64,000 bases of DNA from Sulfurospirillum diekertiae (lineage in GTDB: Bacteria > Campylobacterota > Campylobacteria > Campylobacterales > Sulfurospirillaceae). Below, in pieces: positions 28,237 through 38,981 of this stretch. The stretch is taken from positions 2,232,001 to 2,296,000 of the forward strand of contig NZ_CP039734.2 in the NCBI RefSeq assembly GCF_011769985.2, read 5' to 3'. A model generated the notes under the pieces. The model was not told the DNA's origin, did not search any database, and was given only the letters and a program-made list of their open reading frames with translations. Each line of letters opens with the position of its first letter. The stretch's first letter is position 1. Both the position numbers and the translations under genes were made by a program.

Positions 28237-28248
28237 TTTACATGTAAA
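28237..28248. repeat. TTTACATGTAAA palindrome, intergenic copy
   Basis: Perfect copy in the 221-base gap between the divergent aminotransferase and first chemoreceptor genes, 91 bases before the aminotransferase start. Confidence 0.9.
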
Positions 28249-28367
28249 AAGTCTTTTACGAGTCGCTTTTCTACTTTAAACTTACATAAATAATGTAATG
28301 ATGTAGAATTTGATTGTCTCATTCGTACGTTGTACCACTTGTATAAAAATACCCAAGGAGTAGAATC

Positions 28368-30233
28368 ATGTCATTTAAAGCCAAAATCATCCTGACAATT
28401 TCTGCGTTAATGTTTTTAAGCCTCAGTATCTTTTGTACCATAAGCTATATTGATACGAAGAAAAATAGCGTTGTTCAAGTTGAATCAAGCCTGAAAATGG
28501 CATCACGTGCCTTAACAGACTACATTGATCTGTGGGTCGAATCGAAGAAAAAAGGAGTCGCCGGTTACGCACGATCCTTAAGTAACAGTTCCACAATGGA
28601 TGAAGCAGAACTCGAAGCCAAGCTAAAAGACATGGCTAAAACCTTTGACGCGCTAGATGCGTATGCAGGGTTTGAAGATGGTCGAATGTTTTACGGTAGT
28701 GGAAAGAAAAAAGCAGAAGGATACGATCCTAAAACAAGAGGCTGGTATAAACAAGCGAAGGTGGATGGTAAAGAAGGTATTACGGATGCTTATGTCGGTG
28801 CAACGGCGAAAGTATTGATGGTAACGGTGATGGCGCCCATTATGAAAAACAACACTATGATTGGTGTTTTTGGTATTGATCTTCCGTTAGAAACACTGAC
28901 CAAAGCCGTTGGAGATGTTAATTTTAATGGTGGATATGGAATGCTTTTGGATACAAAAAAGATGATTCTAGCCCATCCTAAAAAAGAACTCCTTGGAACC
29001 GAGTCAACATTGAGCCAAGAATTTAAAGATAAAAAAGAGGGATTTATTGAGTATATCTTTAATGGTGAAAACAAGATATTTGCTTTCAAAGTCTCAGAAC
29101 AAACGGGCTGGACACCAGGAATTACATTTGATAAAGAGACTGCTTATGCCTTTTTAAAGGTGCAAGTTCAAAGCCTAATGATGGCAGGCTTTATGATGCT
29201 AGTCCTGTCCATTGGCATCATGATTATACTCATTAAAACACTGCTTCGTCCACTCGATCATCTGAATGATGTTGTCCAAGAACTCTCAAGTAGTGAGGGT
29301 GATCTGAGACAAAGACTTGAAGCATCAGCCAATGATGAATTTGCACATGTATCACAAAACATCAATAAATTTATTGAAAAACTGCATGAGATCGTGAAAA
29401 AATCTAAAACAATTAGTAATGAAAATGCTTCTATTTCAGAAGAGCTTTCACGTACCGCATCCGAAGTGGTACGCAATGTCGACACCGAATCGAAAATAGT
29501 TGAAAACACCAAAGAAGAAGGGATCGCTTTAGTTAAAAGCATTGAAAGTTCTGTTCTTAAAGCAAAAAATTCGCAACAAGCCCTCTCTAATACGCAAAAA
29601 GATATTTCGGATGTAAAAACCAAAGTCGAACAACTCGAATACACGATGCAGGCCACAGCAGCCAAAGAACAAAACTTAGCAGAACGCCTTAATACCGTTA
29701 GTCAAAATGCCAATGAAGTGAAAGATGTTCTTGGTATTATTCGTGATATTGCCGATCAAACCAACCTTTTAGCCCTCAATGCTGCCATTGAAGCGGCACG
29801 TGCAGGAGAACATGGGCGTGGGTTTGCCGTAGTTGCCGATGAAGTAAGGAAGCTGGCTGAACGTACGCAAAAGAGCCTTGTTGAAATTGATGCAACAATC
29901 AATGTGGTCGTTCAATCTATCATGGATGCCAACACCGATATTGCTCAAAATGCCGGTGAGGTAAATGCTCTTGCTTCTATCTCAGTAGAACTACAAGAGG
30001 GAATGAATAATGTTGCAAATATCATCCATCAAACCATTGAGGAGAGTGACCATACGGTTCATGACTTTATTGATACAGCTTCAAAAATTAAAAAAATAGT
30101 CGATGAAATTGAAAAAATAAATGCAATTTCCAAAGAGAATGTGGGGAGTATTGACAATGTTTCTCAAGCGAGTGAACATTTACATGTAATGACTGAAAAC
30201 CTCAACAACGAACTGGGAAAATTTAAATCTTAA
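28368..30233 (+). CDS. methyl-accepting chemotaxis protein, first of tandem pair
   Basis: A 621-residue chemoreceptor: membrane helix near residues 8-28, a periplasmic Cache-type sensing domain ([39 protein letters not shown]), second membrane helix about 265-290 ([19 protein letters not shown]), HAMP-like segment, and signalling hairpin with [20 protein letters not shown], the MCP tip signature. No CheR-tethering tail is seen. AAGGAG lies before the ATG. A palindrome variant (30179) reads LHV near the C terminus. Ligand unknown; Cache domains often bind amino or organic acids. Confidence 0.96.
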   Translation: MSFKAKIILTISALMFLSLSIFCTISYIDTKKNSVVQVESSLKMASRALTDYIDLWVESKKKGVAGYARSLSNSSTMDEAELEAKLKDMAKTFDALDAYAGFEDGRMFYGSGKKKAEGYDPKTRGWYKQAKVDGKEGITDAYVGATAKVLMVTVMAPIMKNNTMIGVFGIDLPLETLTKAVGDVNFNGGYGMLLDTKKMILAHPKKELLGTESTLSQEFKDKKEGFIEYIFNGENKIFAFKVSEQTGWTPGITFDKETAYAFLKVQVQSLMMAGFMMLVLSIGIMIILIKTLLRPLDHLNDVVQELSSSEGDLRQRLEASANDEFAHVSQNINKFIEKLHEIVKKSKTISNENASISEELSRTASEVVRNVDTESKIVENTKEEGIALVKSIESSVLKAKNSQQALSNTQKDISDVKTKVEQLEYTMQATAAKEQNLAERLNTVSQNANEVKDVLGIIRDIADQTNLLALNAAIEAARAGEHGRGFAVVADEVRKLAERTQKSLVEIDATINVVVQSIMDANTDIAQNAGEVNALASISVELQEGMNNVANIIHQTIEESDHTVHDFIDTASKIKKIVDEIEKINAISKENVGSIDNVSQASEHLHVMTENLNNELGKFKS

Positions 30234-30245
30234 ATACATTTTTCT

Positions 30246-30270
30246 ACAGCAAGGGGTTTTCTCTTGCTGT
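30246..30270 (+). terminator. hairpin after the first chemoreceptor gene
   Basis: ACAGCAAG pairs with CTTGCTGT around a nine-base loop, 13 bases after the stop. Only TGTGTG follows, with no good T-tract, so it may be a weak terminator. Confidence 0.5.
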
Positions 30271-30410
30271 TGTGTGATGCAAAATTTCACGTATACTCTC
30301 AAAATAAATCTTTCGACAGTACAAACAACTCTTTTCTCACTTGAGCATGCTATAATCAAAAAGTCTCATTTTGGTCATATTTCCCGTGTTATAATAAAAT
30401 ATGTCTTTCG

Positions 30411-30428
30411 CTCTATATGATATAAAAT
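30411..30428 (+). promoter_or_regulatory. candidate promoter of the second chemoreceptor gene
   Basis: An extended -10-like TGATATAAAAT lies about 45 bases before the gene's ATG, in an AT-rich 236-base gap otherwise without features. No clear -35. Confidence 0.4.
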
Positions 30429-30472
30429 CCCTATTTTGCATTTATTACTCAAAATAATACCAAGGAGTCATG

Positions 30473-32335
30473 ATGAACTTCAAGACGAAGGTTACTCTGA
30501 TTATCGCACTCTTAATCTGTATCAGCCTTACAGCATTTGGTTTTGTAAGCTATATTGATACCAAAAAAAACAGCATCACTCAAGTTGAATCAACCCTCAA
30601 GATGGCATCCCGTTCATTGACCGATTATATTGATCTTTGGGTTTTAAGTAAAAAACATGGGTTAGAGAGTGCTGCTCGCATGCTCACGGATGTTGAAACG
30701 ATGAGTGAATCACAAATCAAAGCTGTTTTACAAGAGACAACACTTGCATCCGGTGGACGTGATAGCTTTTTGGGTATAGAAGCCAGTGGTGTCATGATCT
30801 ACGGAAGCAATACAATCGCAAAAGTTGACCCAAGAGCACGCCCATGGTATATTATGGGAAAAACAACAGGAAAATCTGGCATGACCGATATTTACAGAGG
30901 TTCTGCTGACCCCATTGATCTTGTTGCAGTTATGGCGCCCATTATTAAAAATGGTAAAACCATCGGCATTGTTGCAACTTCTTTTGAGCTAAAGCATATT
31001 GTCAAAGCCGTTAGTGATATTAAGTTCAATGGTGGTTATGGCATGCTTTTGGATGCTAAAAAAACAATTGTAGCCCATCCTAAAGCGGAGTTCCTTGGGA
31101 AAGAATCTATTTTAAGCCAAAGATTTACAGGAGAGCCGGAAGGTATTATTGAGTATACACAAGAGGGAGAGCATAAGCTTTTTGCATTTAAAATGTCTCA
31201 AGAGACAAATTGGATTCCAGGTATTACATTTGATAAAGAGACTGCTTATGAATTCTTGAATGCTCAAGTGAAAGAGCTTTTTGTGATGGGTTTAATAATG
31301 CTCGTGCTTTCTATCGCCATTATGGCCTTTTTAATCAAAATGCTTCTTAATCCCCTTGATAAACTGAACCATGTTGTCAAAGATCTGTCCAGTAGTGAAG
31401 GCGATCTTAGACAAAGACTTCAAGCCTCAAGTCATGATGAATTCGGACAAGTTTCGAATAATATTAATCTCTTTATTGAAAAGCTTCATGAAATTGTCAA
31501 AAAATCTAAAGAGATTAGCAATGAAAACGCTTCTATCTCAGAAGAACTTTCACGTACGGCTTCCGAAGTTGTGAGAAATGTGGATGCAGAAGCTAAGATT
31601 GTGAGTAAAACCAAAGAGAGTGGTATTACGCTCACCAATGCAATTGAGGTATCAGTTCAAAAAGCGACCGCTTCTCAAGAAGCATTACATAAAACGCAAC
31701 AAGACATCAATACCGTTAAAGATCAAGCAGAGCATTTAGAAAAAACGATGCAAGCCACGGCAGCCAAAGAACAAAACTTAGCAGAACGCCTTAATACCGT
31801 GAGTCAAAATGCCAATGAAGTCAAAGATGTTTTGGGGATCATTCGTGATATTGCCGATCAAACCAACCTTTTAGCCCTCAATGCTGCCATTGAAGCAGCG
31901 CGCGCAGGAGAACATGGACGTGGATTTGCCGTAGTAGCGGATGAAGTACGAAAGCTGGCTGAACGTACTCAAAAAAGCCTTGTTGAGATTGATGCCACCA
32001 TCAATGTGGTTGTTCAATCGATCATGGATGCCAACACCGATATTGCTCAAAATGCTGGAGAGGTGAATGCTCTTGCTTCTATCTCTATCGAATTACAAAA
32101 CGGTATGAATAGCATCGATGCAACCATTCAGAAAACCATAGAAGGGGCACATGAAACTGTTAATAATTTTGTCAACACTGCATCGCAGATCAAAGGAATG
32201 GTTGAGGAGATTGAAAAAATCAATGTCATCTCCAAAGAGAATGTCACGAGCATCGACAATGTTTCTCAAGCATCCGAACATCTCCATGCGATGACCGAAA
32301 ATCTTAACAATGAATTAGGGAAATTTAAATCCTAA
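30473..32335 (+). CDS. methyl-accepting chemotaxis protein, second of tandem pair
   Basis: A 620-residue paralogue of the preceding gene with the same layout. The Cache sensing domain has diverged ([38 protein letters not shown]), whereas about 110 residues of the signalling core, from [14 protein letters not shown] to [12 protein letters not shown], are identical. The DNA in that core is also nearly identical, so recent duplication or gene conversion is likely. I chose ATG 30473 (five bases after AAGGAG) over the adjacent ATG 30470. The stop is three bases from the stop of the opposing HAD gene. Confidence 0.96.
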   Translation: MNFKTKVTLIIALLICISLTAFGFVSYIDTKKNSITQVESTLKMASRSLTDYIDLWVLSKKHGLESAARMLTDVETMSESQIKAVLQETTLASGGRDSFLGIEASGVMIYGSNTIAKVDPRARPWYIMGKTTGKSGMTDIYRGSADPIDLVAVMAPIIKNGKTIGIVATSFELKHIVKAVSDIKFNGGYGMLLDAKKTIVAHPKAEFLGKESILSQRFTGEPEGIIEYTQEGEHKLFAFKMSQETNWIPGITFDKETAYEFLNAQVKELFVMGLIMLVLSIAIMAFLIKMLLNPLDKLNHVVKDLSSSEGDLRQRLQASSHDEFGQVSNNINLFIEKLHEIVKKSKEISNENASISEELSRTASEVVRNVDAEAKIVSKTKESGITLTNAIEVSVQKATASQEALHKTQQDINTVKDQAEHLEKTMQATAAKEQNLAERLNTVSQNANEVKDVLGIIRDIADQTNLLALNAAIEAARAGEHGRGFAVVADEVRKLAERTQKSLVEIDATINVVVQSIMDANTDIAQNAGEVNALASISIELQNGMNSIDATIQKTIEGAHETVNNFVNTASQIKGMVEEIEKINVISKENVTSIDNVSQASEHLHAMTENLNNELGKFKS

Positions 32336-32338
32336 GAC

Positions 32339-32995
32339 TTAAACCTCAGCGAGCAGTTTAATCACATCGCTGGGGGTTTGAACCAAATACTGTGCTCCAT
32401 GTTCTCTGAGTTCATTTTCCTCTCTAAAGCCCCATAATGCTCCTATGGCTATCATGCCAGCGCTATTGGCTGTTTTCATGTCAATCATGGTATCGCCAAG
32501 ATAATAACAGTCGTTTGGCTTTACATGTAAAAGCTCACAAATCTCTAAAGCTCCTCTGGGATGAGGCTTTCTAGGAACTCCTTCACGTACACCATACACC
32601 ACATCAAACTTCCATGAACGCAAATATTTTATCGCACACATTTTGGTAAAGGAGTTTGGTTTATTGGAGAGGATTGCCATTTTAAAATTTCGTTTTTGAA
32701 GAAAACTCAGCATTTTACTCACACCCTCATACAGCTTAGTATTTTGGTTAAACTGCTTTGTATAATGTGTTTCAAAAAGAGTAACGGCCTGTTGGATAAG
32801 CTCAGGAGTTTGAACATTAGAAGCGAAAATGTTTTCAAATAATTTGAAAACACCTTCACCTACGAAATAGCGGTATTTTGCACTCTCTTGTGGTTGAAAT
32901 CCAAGCGAAACGAGTGCAAAATTTGCACTGATGGCAATATCTTCTAAGGTATTAAGAAGTGTGCCATCTAGATCAAATACAATGTTTTTTTTCAT
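32339..32995 (-). CDS. HAD-family phosphatase, phosphoglycolate phosphatase-like
   Basis: A 218-residue HAD hydrolase. FDLDGTLLNTLEDI holds the nucleophile Asp, LSNKPNSFTK motif II, and YYLGDTMIDMKTANSAGM motif IV. The cap domain and length fit Gph-type phosphatases; actual substrate is not certain. The start overlaps the tkt stop by 23 bases, so it is the last gene of the nifU-to-gph run. Contains a perfect palindrome (32520) reading LHVK. Confidence 0.88.
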   Translation of the reverse strand: MKKNIVFDLDGTLLNTLEDIAISANFALVSLGFQPQESAKYRYFVGEGVFKLFENIFASNVQTPELIQQAVTLFETHYTKQFNQNTKLYEGVSKMLSFLQKRNFKMAILSNKPNSFTKMCAIKYLRSWKFDVVYGVREGVPRKPHPRGALEICELLHVKPNDCYYLGDTMIDMKTANSAGMIAIGALWGFREENELREHGAQYLVQTPSDVIKLLAEV

Positions 32996-34967
32996 TATCT
33001 CGTTCTAACTCGGCCTTTAGTGCATTATAATCTAAGCCTAAAAACTCACATGCCACTTGAGTCGCTTGATGAGCTTTAAAGCCAAATTTTTCAAATAAAA
33101 GCTCCGCAGGACCACTCGCGCCAAAACGCTCCATGCAGATGACTTTATCAGCATAACGATACCATTCAATTCCTGCACCCGCTTCGATTGCAATGACTTT
33201 CGTTTGTGGTTCAATGATTGTTTGAATATACGCCTCATCTTGCTCATTTAAAAGATCAAAACAGGGGACACTGACCATATTGCTTGGAATGCCAAACATA
33301 GAAAGGTAACAGGCAACCTCTAACGCAAGATAGACTTCGCTTCCACTTGCCATGATGGTTACTTGCGCGTTTTCACGTCTTTTTACAAGATATCCACCAT
33401 TTTCAACATCACCATATGCTCGGTCATCTTTGAGTGCTCGAAGTTTTTGACGTGAGCAGACAAATGCTGCAGGAGCTTGCATACTCAGAGCCTTTTTCCA
33501 CGCTTTAACATTTTCTCTACCATCGCATGGGCGGTATACGTAGAAGTTTGGAAGGGCTCTAAATTGGCTGAGTTGCTCGATGGGTTGATGCGTTGGGCCA
33601 TCTTCCCCCACACCAATGCTATCGTGTGTCCAGATGTAAAAATTTTTCAATTTCATGAGTGCTGCTAAACGTACCGTTGGTTTCATGTAATCGCTAAAGA
33701 TAAAAAACGTTGCGCCAAATGGGATAAACAGACCATACAAAGCAAACGCGTTGATAATCGCACCCATTGCATGTTCACGAATACCAAAGTGAATATTGCG
33801 TCCTAGTGGAAAATCACCCATATCTTTCAATTCGCTTTTATTGGAAGGACTAAGATCAGCACTTCCTCCTAGAAAACCAGGAATGGCTTGTGCAATAGCA
33901 TTCAAAATTTTACCATTGCTGTCACGCGTTGCCACATCGCTATCAAAATTTGGCCATTCGATTTTTGAAAAATCAGGCGTTAGCAATGCTTCTAAAAGAG
34001 CCTTTTTCTCACTACTTAACTCGTTTTTAACCAGTGCATTCCACTTGGCCTCAGCCAAGTCACCTTTTTCAAGCGCACAGTTAAAACGTGCATAAACATC
34101 ATCATCCACGCTGAAGTTTTTCTCTGGATCAAATCCTGCTTTGATTTTAGAATTTTTAATCTCTTCACACCCCAAAGGTGCACCATGAGCATGATGGCTT
34201 CCTTCCATCTCGCAAGCACCTTTGGCAATGGTTGTATCGGCAATAATTAAATAGGGTTTGGTTTGCTCTTTGGATTGCTCTAAAACATCATTAATTTCTT
34301 CATAATCGTGACCATCAATACGGGAGACTTCCCAACCTTGGGCTTCAAAACGATGTTTGACATCTTCACTCCAAGCAATTGACGTATCCCCTTCAATGGT
34401 AATAGCATTACAATCGTAAATCACCACTAAATTATCTAAACACAAATGTCCTGCTAAGGAGCATGCTTCGTAACTGATACCTTCTTGAAGATCACCATCA
34501 CCGCACAAACAGTATACTTTATGGGAAATCACTTCTGTTTTGGGTGTATTTAAAAGAGTCGCTGCATACTTAGCCGCCATTGCAAAACCAACGGCATTCG
34601 AAATACCTTGACCTAAAGGGCCCGTCGTTACTTCAACACCGGGAACATCACCATACTCAGGATGACCTGGCGTTTTACTACCGAGTTGCCTAAAATTTTT
34701 AAGATCTTCTAAACTAATGTCATATCCACTTAAATGTAAAAAAGAGTAAACCAACGCTGAAGCATGTCCACCACTAAACACTAAACGATCACGATTGAGC
34801 CACTTTGTATTTTTAGGATTATGTGTGATATGTCGTGCCAAAATGGTGACGATATCGGCGAGTCCCATAGGAGCACCAGGATGTCCACTATTAGCACGTT
34901 GTACCATATCTGCCGCTAAAAATCGGATTGTATCAGCTTGTTTTTTTAATATTTTTTCATTTTCCAT
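32973..34967 (-). CDS. tkt: transketolase
   Basis: Thiamine-dependent enzyme of the non-oxidative pentose phosphate pathway. 664 residues: ANSGHPGAPMGLADI (substrate/cofactor site), GDGDLQEGISYEA (ThDP GDG motif), and HDSIGVGEDGPTHQPIEQL in the pyrimidine-binding domain. The ATG at 34967 is eight bases after the ispA stop with AAGGAT suitably placed; the in-frame extension upstream overlaps ispA and is unlikely. Confidence 0.97.
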   Translation of the reverse strand: MENEKILKKQADTIRFLAADMVQRANSGHPGAPMGLADIVTILARHITHNPKNTKWLNRDRLVFSGGHASALVYSFLHLSGYDISLEDLKNFRQLGSKTPGHPEYGDVPGVEVTTGPLGQGISNAVGFAMAAKYAATLLNTPKTEVISHKVYCLCGDGDLQEGISYEACSLAGHLCLDNLVVIYDCNAITIEGDTSIAWSEDVKHRFEAQGWEVSRIDGHDYEEINDVLEQSKEQTKPYLIIADTTIAKGACEMEGSHHAHGAPLGCEEIKNSKIKAGFDPEKNFSVDDDVYARFNCALEKGDLAEAKWNALVKNELSSEKKALLEALLTPDFSKIEWPNFDSDVATRDSNGKILNAIAQAIPGFLGGSADLSPSNKSELKDMGDFPLGRNIHFGIREHAMGAIINAFALYGLFIPFGATFFIFSDYMKPTVRLAALMKLKNFYIWTHDSIGVGEDGPTHQPIEQLSQFRALPNFYVYRPCDGRENVKAWKKALSMQAPAAFVCSRQKLRALKDDRAYGDVENGGYLVKRRENAQVTIMASGSEVYLALEVACYLSMFGIPSNMVSVPCFDLLNEQDEAYIQTIIEPQTKVIAIEAGAGIEWYRYADKVICMERFGASGPAELLFEKFGFKAHQATQVACEFLGLDYNALKAELERDNEKKHCI

Positions 34968-34974
34968 TGGGTCA

Positions 34975-35835
34975 CTATCCTTTAAAATATTCATCTACAA
35001 TGCTTTTAAGCCTTTTTGACAAAGCAGCATCAAGCTTACCTAGTTCAACATCTAACTCTGTTAACAGTTTGCGTTTCTCAACTTTTGCGCCCTCTAATCC
35101 CAGTAGGTTCACAAAAGAGTTTTTATGCCCATCATTTTGAGTGGGTTTCCCTGCCTCTTCACTGGTCAGTGTTGCATCGATAATGTCATCTTGGACTTGA
35201 AATAAAAGCCCAAGTTTCAATCCAAACTGATAAAGTGCTTCTTGTGTCGCCTTATCCAACTCGCAAATCACAGCTCCCATCAAAAGTGAAGCTGCTATCA
35301 ATTTAGCTGTTTTATGCAAATGTAAAAAAGTGAGTTCATCCACATTTAAATGCTTATCTTCAAAAAAGCAGTCAATGGCTTGACCAAGTACCATACCATA
35401 GATACCTGCATCACTTGAAAAGATGGAAACCAGTTTAATTTTAATCTCTGCGCTCAAAGGAGCATTTGCTAATAGATAAAAAGCATGGGTATTTAAAGCA
35501 TCTCCGACAAGCACGGCAGTCGTCTCATCATAGCTTACATGTAAAGTGGGATGTCCTCGCCTAAGCGCTGCATTATCCATGCAAGGCAGATCATCGTGAA
35601 TGAGTGAATAGGTGTGCATCATCTCTAAACCAAGCGCTACATGTAAAGCATTTTCAATCAAAAGTGGACGGGAACAGTGGACAACACTGAGCAATAAAAG
35701 CGGACGAAACCGTTTTCCTCCCACATCAAGCATTTCGCCAAAAGCATGGCTAAAATGAGGGTGAAAACTCTCTATTACGGGAAGTTTCTCTTTTAAAAAA
35801 ACTTCAAATTTTGATACTAACTCTTTAGAACTCAA
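34975..35835 (-). CDS. ispA: polyprenyl (farnesyl-type) diphosphate synthase
   Basis: Condenses isopentenyl diphosphate with allylic diphosphates to give farnesyl or geranylgeranyl diphosphate. The 286-residue protein has both Asp-rich motifs, IHDDLPCMDNA and VQDDIIDATL, and GGKRFRPLL. It starts with TTG at 35835, four bases after GAAAGGTT and CGT; the next in-frame Met is about 50 residues in, past conserved sequence. Two palindrome variants (35534, 35636) read LHV. Confidence 0.92.
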   Translation of the reverse strand: MSSKELVSKFEVFLKEKLPVIESFHPHFSHAFGEMLDVGGKRFRPLLLLSVVHCSRPLLIENALHVALGLEMMHTYSLIHDDLPCMDNAALRRGHPTLHVSYDETTAVLVGDALNTHAFYLLANAPLSAEIKIKLVSIFSSDAGIYGMVLGQAIDCFFEDKHLNVDELTFLHLHKTAKLIAASLLMGAVICELDKATQEALYQFGLKLGLLFQVQDDIIDATLTSEEAGKPTQNDGHKNSFVNLLGLEGAKVEKRKLLTELDVELGKLDAALSKRLKSIVDEYFKG

Positions 35836-35845
35836 AACGAACCTT

Positions 35846-36922
35846 TCAGCGTGGTAATGTTACAAAAAATTGGAAATCATCACGGTCAAATAACAGGCTA
35901 ACATCACGATTATGTATTTTCGACAAATAAGCATCTGCATTTTGGATCTGTGAAACAGAAACTCCATCCACTTGCATTAAACGGTCACCTACTTTTAAAC
36001 CACTTTGCTCAGCAAAAGAACCATGTTTTACATATTCAATCTTAAGATTATTATCGAATGTAAATCCTTTGCCGTGTAAAATAGTCTCTTTTTTTGACTC
36101 AGGGAGTGGCACTTTTTTAGAATCGACTTTTTTACTGGCCGGTTTTGGTGTTACAATAGTCTCGTCTATCCATGCATTATTGCGTTGAATGTGAGCAGTC
36201 ACTTTAGCAGAATCTTTACCCGCTTTGAGAGCATCAGCAAATTCGGCGATAGTGCTTACTTTTTTACCATTAAGCGATGTAATGCTATCGCCAGCTTTGA
36301 GCTTTGCATCTTTAAAAGTTGGATCAACAAAATCAACGATCACACTCTCATTACCATCTATAATCCGAGCACCCAACTCTGGGAAAAAGGCTGATTTACC
36401 TGTTATAAAACGTTCTAATTCTTCGGAACTAATAAAAAACTTATCTCCAATTCCAAGTCCATACATTTCACAACATAACCCACCAACAAGACTATTAATT
36501 TCACCGACCCCACCAAATTCAAACAACTCATTGCCACTTTTACCTATTTTGGAAGCATTAACAGCCACCAAAGAATTATCGGTCATGCTAACAAGCCATT
36601 CCCCCAACTTCAGCTCAGCGGTGGGTTTAAGTTTGACAGGAATCAGTGGTTTTGGAGAATCAAATAAATAGAGGTGAGAGAATGCATCGTATCTCGCAAA
36701 AGGTACACTTGGCTTTTCTTTAGAAAACGCAATTGCTTGTTTTTCACTAATGGCAATTGCACGCGTTTTACCAAAATAAACAACCGATTGCTTATTTTTT
36801 TCAAAACACTGTGAAAAATCAGGGTAGACGAACTCTGCTTTGCTAGCAGGAGCAGGGATAGGAATATCCGCCGCGAAAAGAGCTTGGAGTATTAAAAGAA
36901 GAGAAAGTCCTAGACGTTTCAC
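35846..36922 (-). CDS. secreted PDZ-domain protein
   Basis: A 358-residue protein with a signal peptide (MKRLGLSLLLILQALFA). The central part has a PDZ-like segment (KLKAGDSITSLNGKKVSTIAEF) and the C-terminal one a clearer PDZ (VKHGSFAEQSGLKVGDRLMQ then VDGVSVSQIQNAD). No protease catalytic triad is visible. Two Cys in LCCEMYG may be functional. It starts with GTG at 36922 after GGAGCGTAT. The role is probably periplasmic binding or scaffolding; function unknown. Confidence 0.8.
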   Translation of the reverse strand: MKRLGLSLLLILQALFAADIPIPAPASKAEFVYPDFSQCFEKNKQSVVYFGKTRAIAISEKQAIAFSKEKPSVPFARYDAFSHLYLFDSPKPLIPVKLKPTAELKLGEWLVSMTDNSLVAVNASKIGKSGNELFEFGGVGEINSLVGGLCCEMYGLGIGDKFFISSEELERFITGKSAFFPELGARIIDGNESVIVDFVDPTFKDAKLKAGDSITSLNGKKVSTIAEFADALKAGKDSAKVTAHIQRNNAWIDETIVTPKPASKKVDSKKVPLPESKKETILHGKGFTFDNNLKIEYVKHGSFAEQSGLKVGDRLMQVDGVSVSQIQNADAYLSKIHNRDVSLLFDRDDFQFFVTLPR

Positions 36923-36931
36923 ATACGCTCC

Positions 36932-37249
36932 TTAATTTTTTGCGCCAAATCCACCAATGCCTGAGAGCATCTGAGATGTTGCTAGTTTTTTATTATCTTC
37001 TACCATTTTGGAAACATCATTAATGGCACTCATGAGTAAAATCTGTAACGATTCTTTATCACTTAAAAGCGAATCATCAAGCGTAACATCGACGACTTCG
37101 CCATTACCGTCCATGCTCACACTGACCATGCCACCACCGCTTTTAGCAGTAAATTGCTTATTTCTTGCGTCTTCTTGCATTTTTTGGGCTTGCTTTTGCG
37201 CTTCTTCAAGCATTGCACCCACTTTTGATAAATCAAAATTTTCAAACAT
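36932..37249 (-). CDS. YbaB/EbfC nucleoid-associated protein
   Basis: A 105-residue dimeric DNA-binding protein of the YbaB/EbfC family. MLEEAQKQAQKMQEDARNKQ is the typical N-terminal helix and SVSMDGNGEVVDVTLDDSLL the central beta region. The start overlaps the panD stop by one base. The usual neighbours dnaX and recR are absent here. Confidence 0.9.
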   Translation of the reverse strand: MFENFDLSKVGAMLEEAQKQAQKMQEDARNKQFTAKSGGGMVSVSMDGNGEVVDVTLDDSLLSDKESLQILLMSAINDVSKMVEDNKKLATSQMLSGIGGFGAKN

Positions 37250-37614
37250 TAGATGTAATCTCGTACTTCTACCAACGCGTTGGTTTCATCAACTAAAACA
37301 ACCGTAGGTTTGAAAACTTCCATTTCAGCTCTCGTCATATGCGCATAAGCTATGATAATAATCTTATCACCAATATGTGCTTTTCGTGCAGCTGCGCCAT
37401 TAAGACAAATATCTTTCCCACCTGCCTTACCTTCAATGACATAAGTTGTAAAACGCTCACCATTGTTAATATTCACCACTTCTACTTTTTGTCCCACGCT
37501 AAGATTAGAAGCCATGATTAACTCTTTATCGATTGTAATAGAACCAACATAGTTTAAATTGGCATCTGTAACAGTAGCTCTGTGAATTTTGCTATATAAC
37601 ATCTCAAGCGTCAT
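37249..37614 (-). CDS. panD: aspartate 1-decarboxylase proenzyme
   Basis: Makes beta-alanine for pantothenate and coenzyme A. The 121-residue proenzyme has the self-cleavage site Gly24-Ser25 (NYVGSITID), which yields the pyruvoyl group, plus [21 protein letters not shown] near the active site. Its length and cleavage position are as expected. Confidence 0.95.
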   Translation of the reverse strand: MTLEMLYSKIHRATVTDANLNYVGSITIDKELIMASNLSVGQKVEVVNINNGERFTTYVIEGKAGGKDICLNGAAARKAHIGDKIIIIAYAHMTRAEMEVFKPTVVLVDETNALVEVRDYI

Positions 37615-37658
37615 CGCTTTTGTACCTCTTTTAGATTAAGAAATTTGTTTATTTTATC

Positions 37659-38972
37659 CTATTTTTGCTTAGCCCATTGAGCGATAAGCTCCCTAACTAC
37701 TTCTCTATCATCAAAAGGATATTTTTGACCTTGAATCTCTTGGTAAGTTTCATCCCCTTTACCAAGTATTAGAAGCACTTCGTTTTTACCTTGTAATTTC
37801 AGTGCTTTTTCAATCGCTTTGTGGCGATCTGCTTCTACATGTAAATGCTCACGAGGGTGCATCCCTGTTAAAATTTCAGTGATAATACTTTGTGGATCTT
37901 CTGAACGTGGGTTATCGCTGGTCACCACAATCTTTTTAGCATAGCGCTCAGCCATCGCTCCCATTTTGGGACGCTTCGTACGATCTCTGTCTCCTCCAGC
38001 ACCAAAGACAACCACAATATCGCGCTCTTTCATACTATCGAGCACTTTTTCCATACCATCAGGAGTGTGCGCAAAATCAACGATCACGAGAGGATCATTG
38101 CTCACTACCTCCATACGACCTTCCACGCCACCAAAATGCTCTACCGCTTCACAAATAGCCTCCATTGGTGCAACACCTAACATATCAACCGCACTAATCG
38201 CTGCAAGTATGTTATAAAGGTTAAAAAAGCCATGTAAAGGTGATTCAAAGTCATAAACTTTATCGATTTTGGCTACCGCGGCACTAATACCTTCTTTGAG
38301 TGAATAAGCTAAAATTTTATAGGTTGCGGGATGCTCAATCCCATAACTCATCGCGTTGGTACGATTGAAACGAATTTTACTCTCATCTTTGTTGATGAGC
38401 TTCAAACTCTCATCTTCAAAAAAACGACTCTTGACGGCAATATATTCATCAATCGTTTTGTGAAAATCCAAATGATCTTGGGTGATATTTGTTAAAATCT
38501 TTAAAGCAAAAGGAAGCCCATCGATGCGATTTTGAACAATAGCATGAGAACTCACTTCCATGACAAAATACTCGCACCCTGCTTCTACTGCCAATTTGAG
38601 ATTATGGATAGTCTGTAAAACGGGTGGCGTTGTCAGACTTTTATCTTCAATGCGATGATCGTTAATAAAACAGCCACGAGTCCCTTGTAATCCTGCTTTT
38701 TTACCCAAATCTAAGAGGATAGAGTAGATAGCTGCTGCTGTCGTTGTCTTACCATTGGTACCCGTTATGCCAATAATTTTGATCGCATTGGTAATAGCGA
38801 GAACATCTAAACACTCTTTGGATGAAATAATTTTAGTACATCCATGATCTCTTGCGCTCTGCTCATAAATGGCATTGAGCTTTGTTGAAACAAAGATGCT
38901 TGAAGCATCACATTCATTTGAATTATCCGTTACATGTAAAAACGGCGCATGGTTTTGCAAATCTATTTTCAA
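37659..38972 (-). CDS. murE: UDP-N-acetylmuramoyl-tripeptide synthase
   Basis: Adds the third residue, presumably meso-diaminopimelate, to UDP-MurNAc-L-Ala-D-Glu in peptidoglycan synthesis. 437 residues: IGITGTNGKTTTAAAIYSIL (ATP loop), VMEVSSHAIVQNRIDG, and DNPRSEDPQSII, where DNPR is the diaminopimelate-selecting motif of MurE. It starts with TTG at 38972 after GAGTTACC; no ATG fits the N terminus. Palindrome variants at 37834 and 38929 read LHV. Confidence 0.95.
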   Translation of the reverse strand: MKIDLQNHAPFLHVTDNSNECDASSIFVSTKLNAIYEQSARDHGCTKIISSKECLDVLAITNAIKIIGITGTNGKTTTAAAIYSILLDLGKKAGLQGTRGCFINDHRIEDKSLTTPPVLQTIHNLKLAVEAGCEYFVMEVSSHAIVQNRIDGLPFALKILTNITQDHLDFHKTIDEYIAVKSRFFEDESLKLINKDESKIRFNRTNAMSYGIEHPATYKILAYSLKEGISAAVAKIDKVYDFESPLHGFFNLYNILAAISAVDMLGVAPMEAICEAVEHFGGVEGRMEVVSNDPLVIVDFAHTPDGMEKVLDSMKERDIVVVFGAGGDRDRTKRPKMGAMAERYAKKIVVTSDNPRSEDPQSIITEILTGMHPREHLHVEADRHKAIEKALKLQGKNEVLLILGKGDETYQEIQGQKYPFDDREVVRELIAQWAKQK

Positions 38973-38981
38973 GGTAACTCT

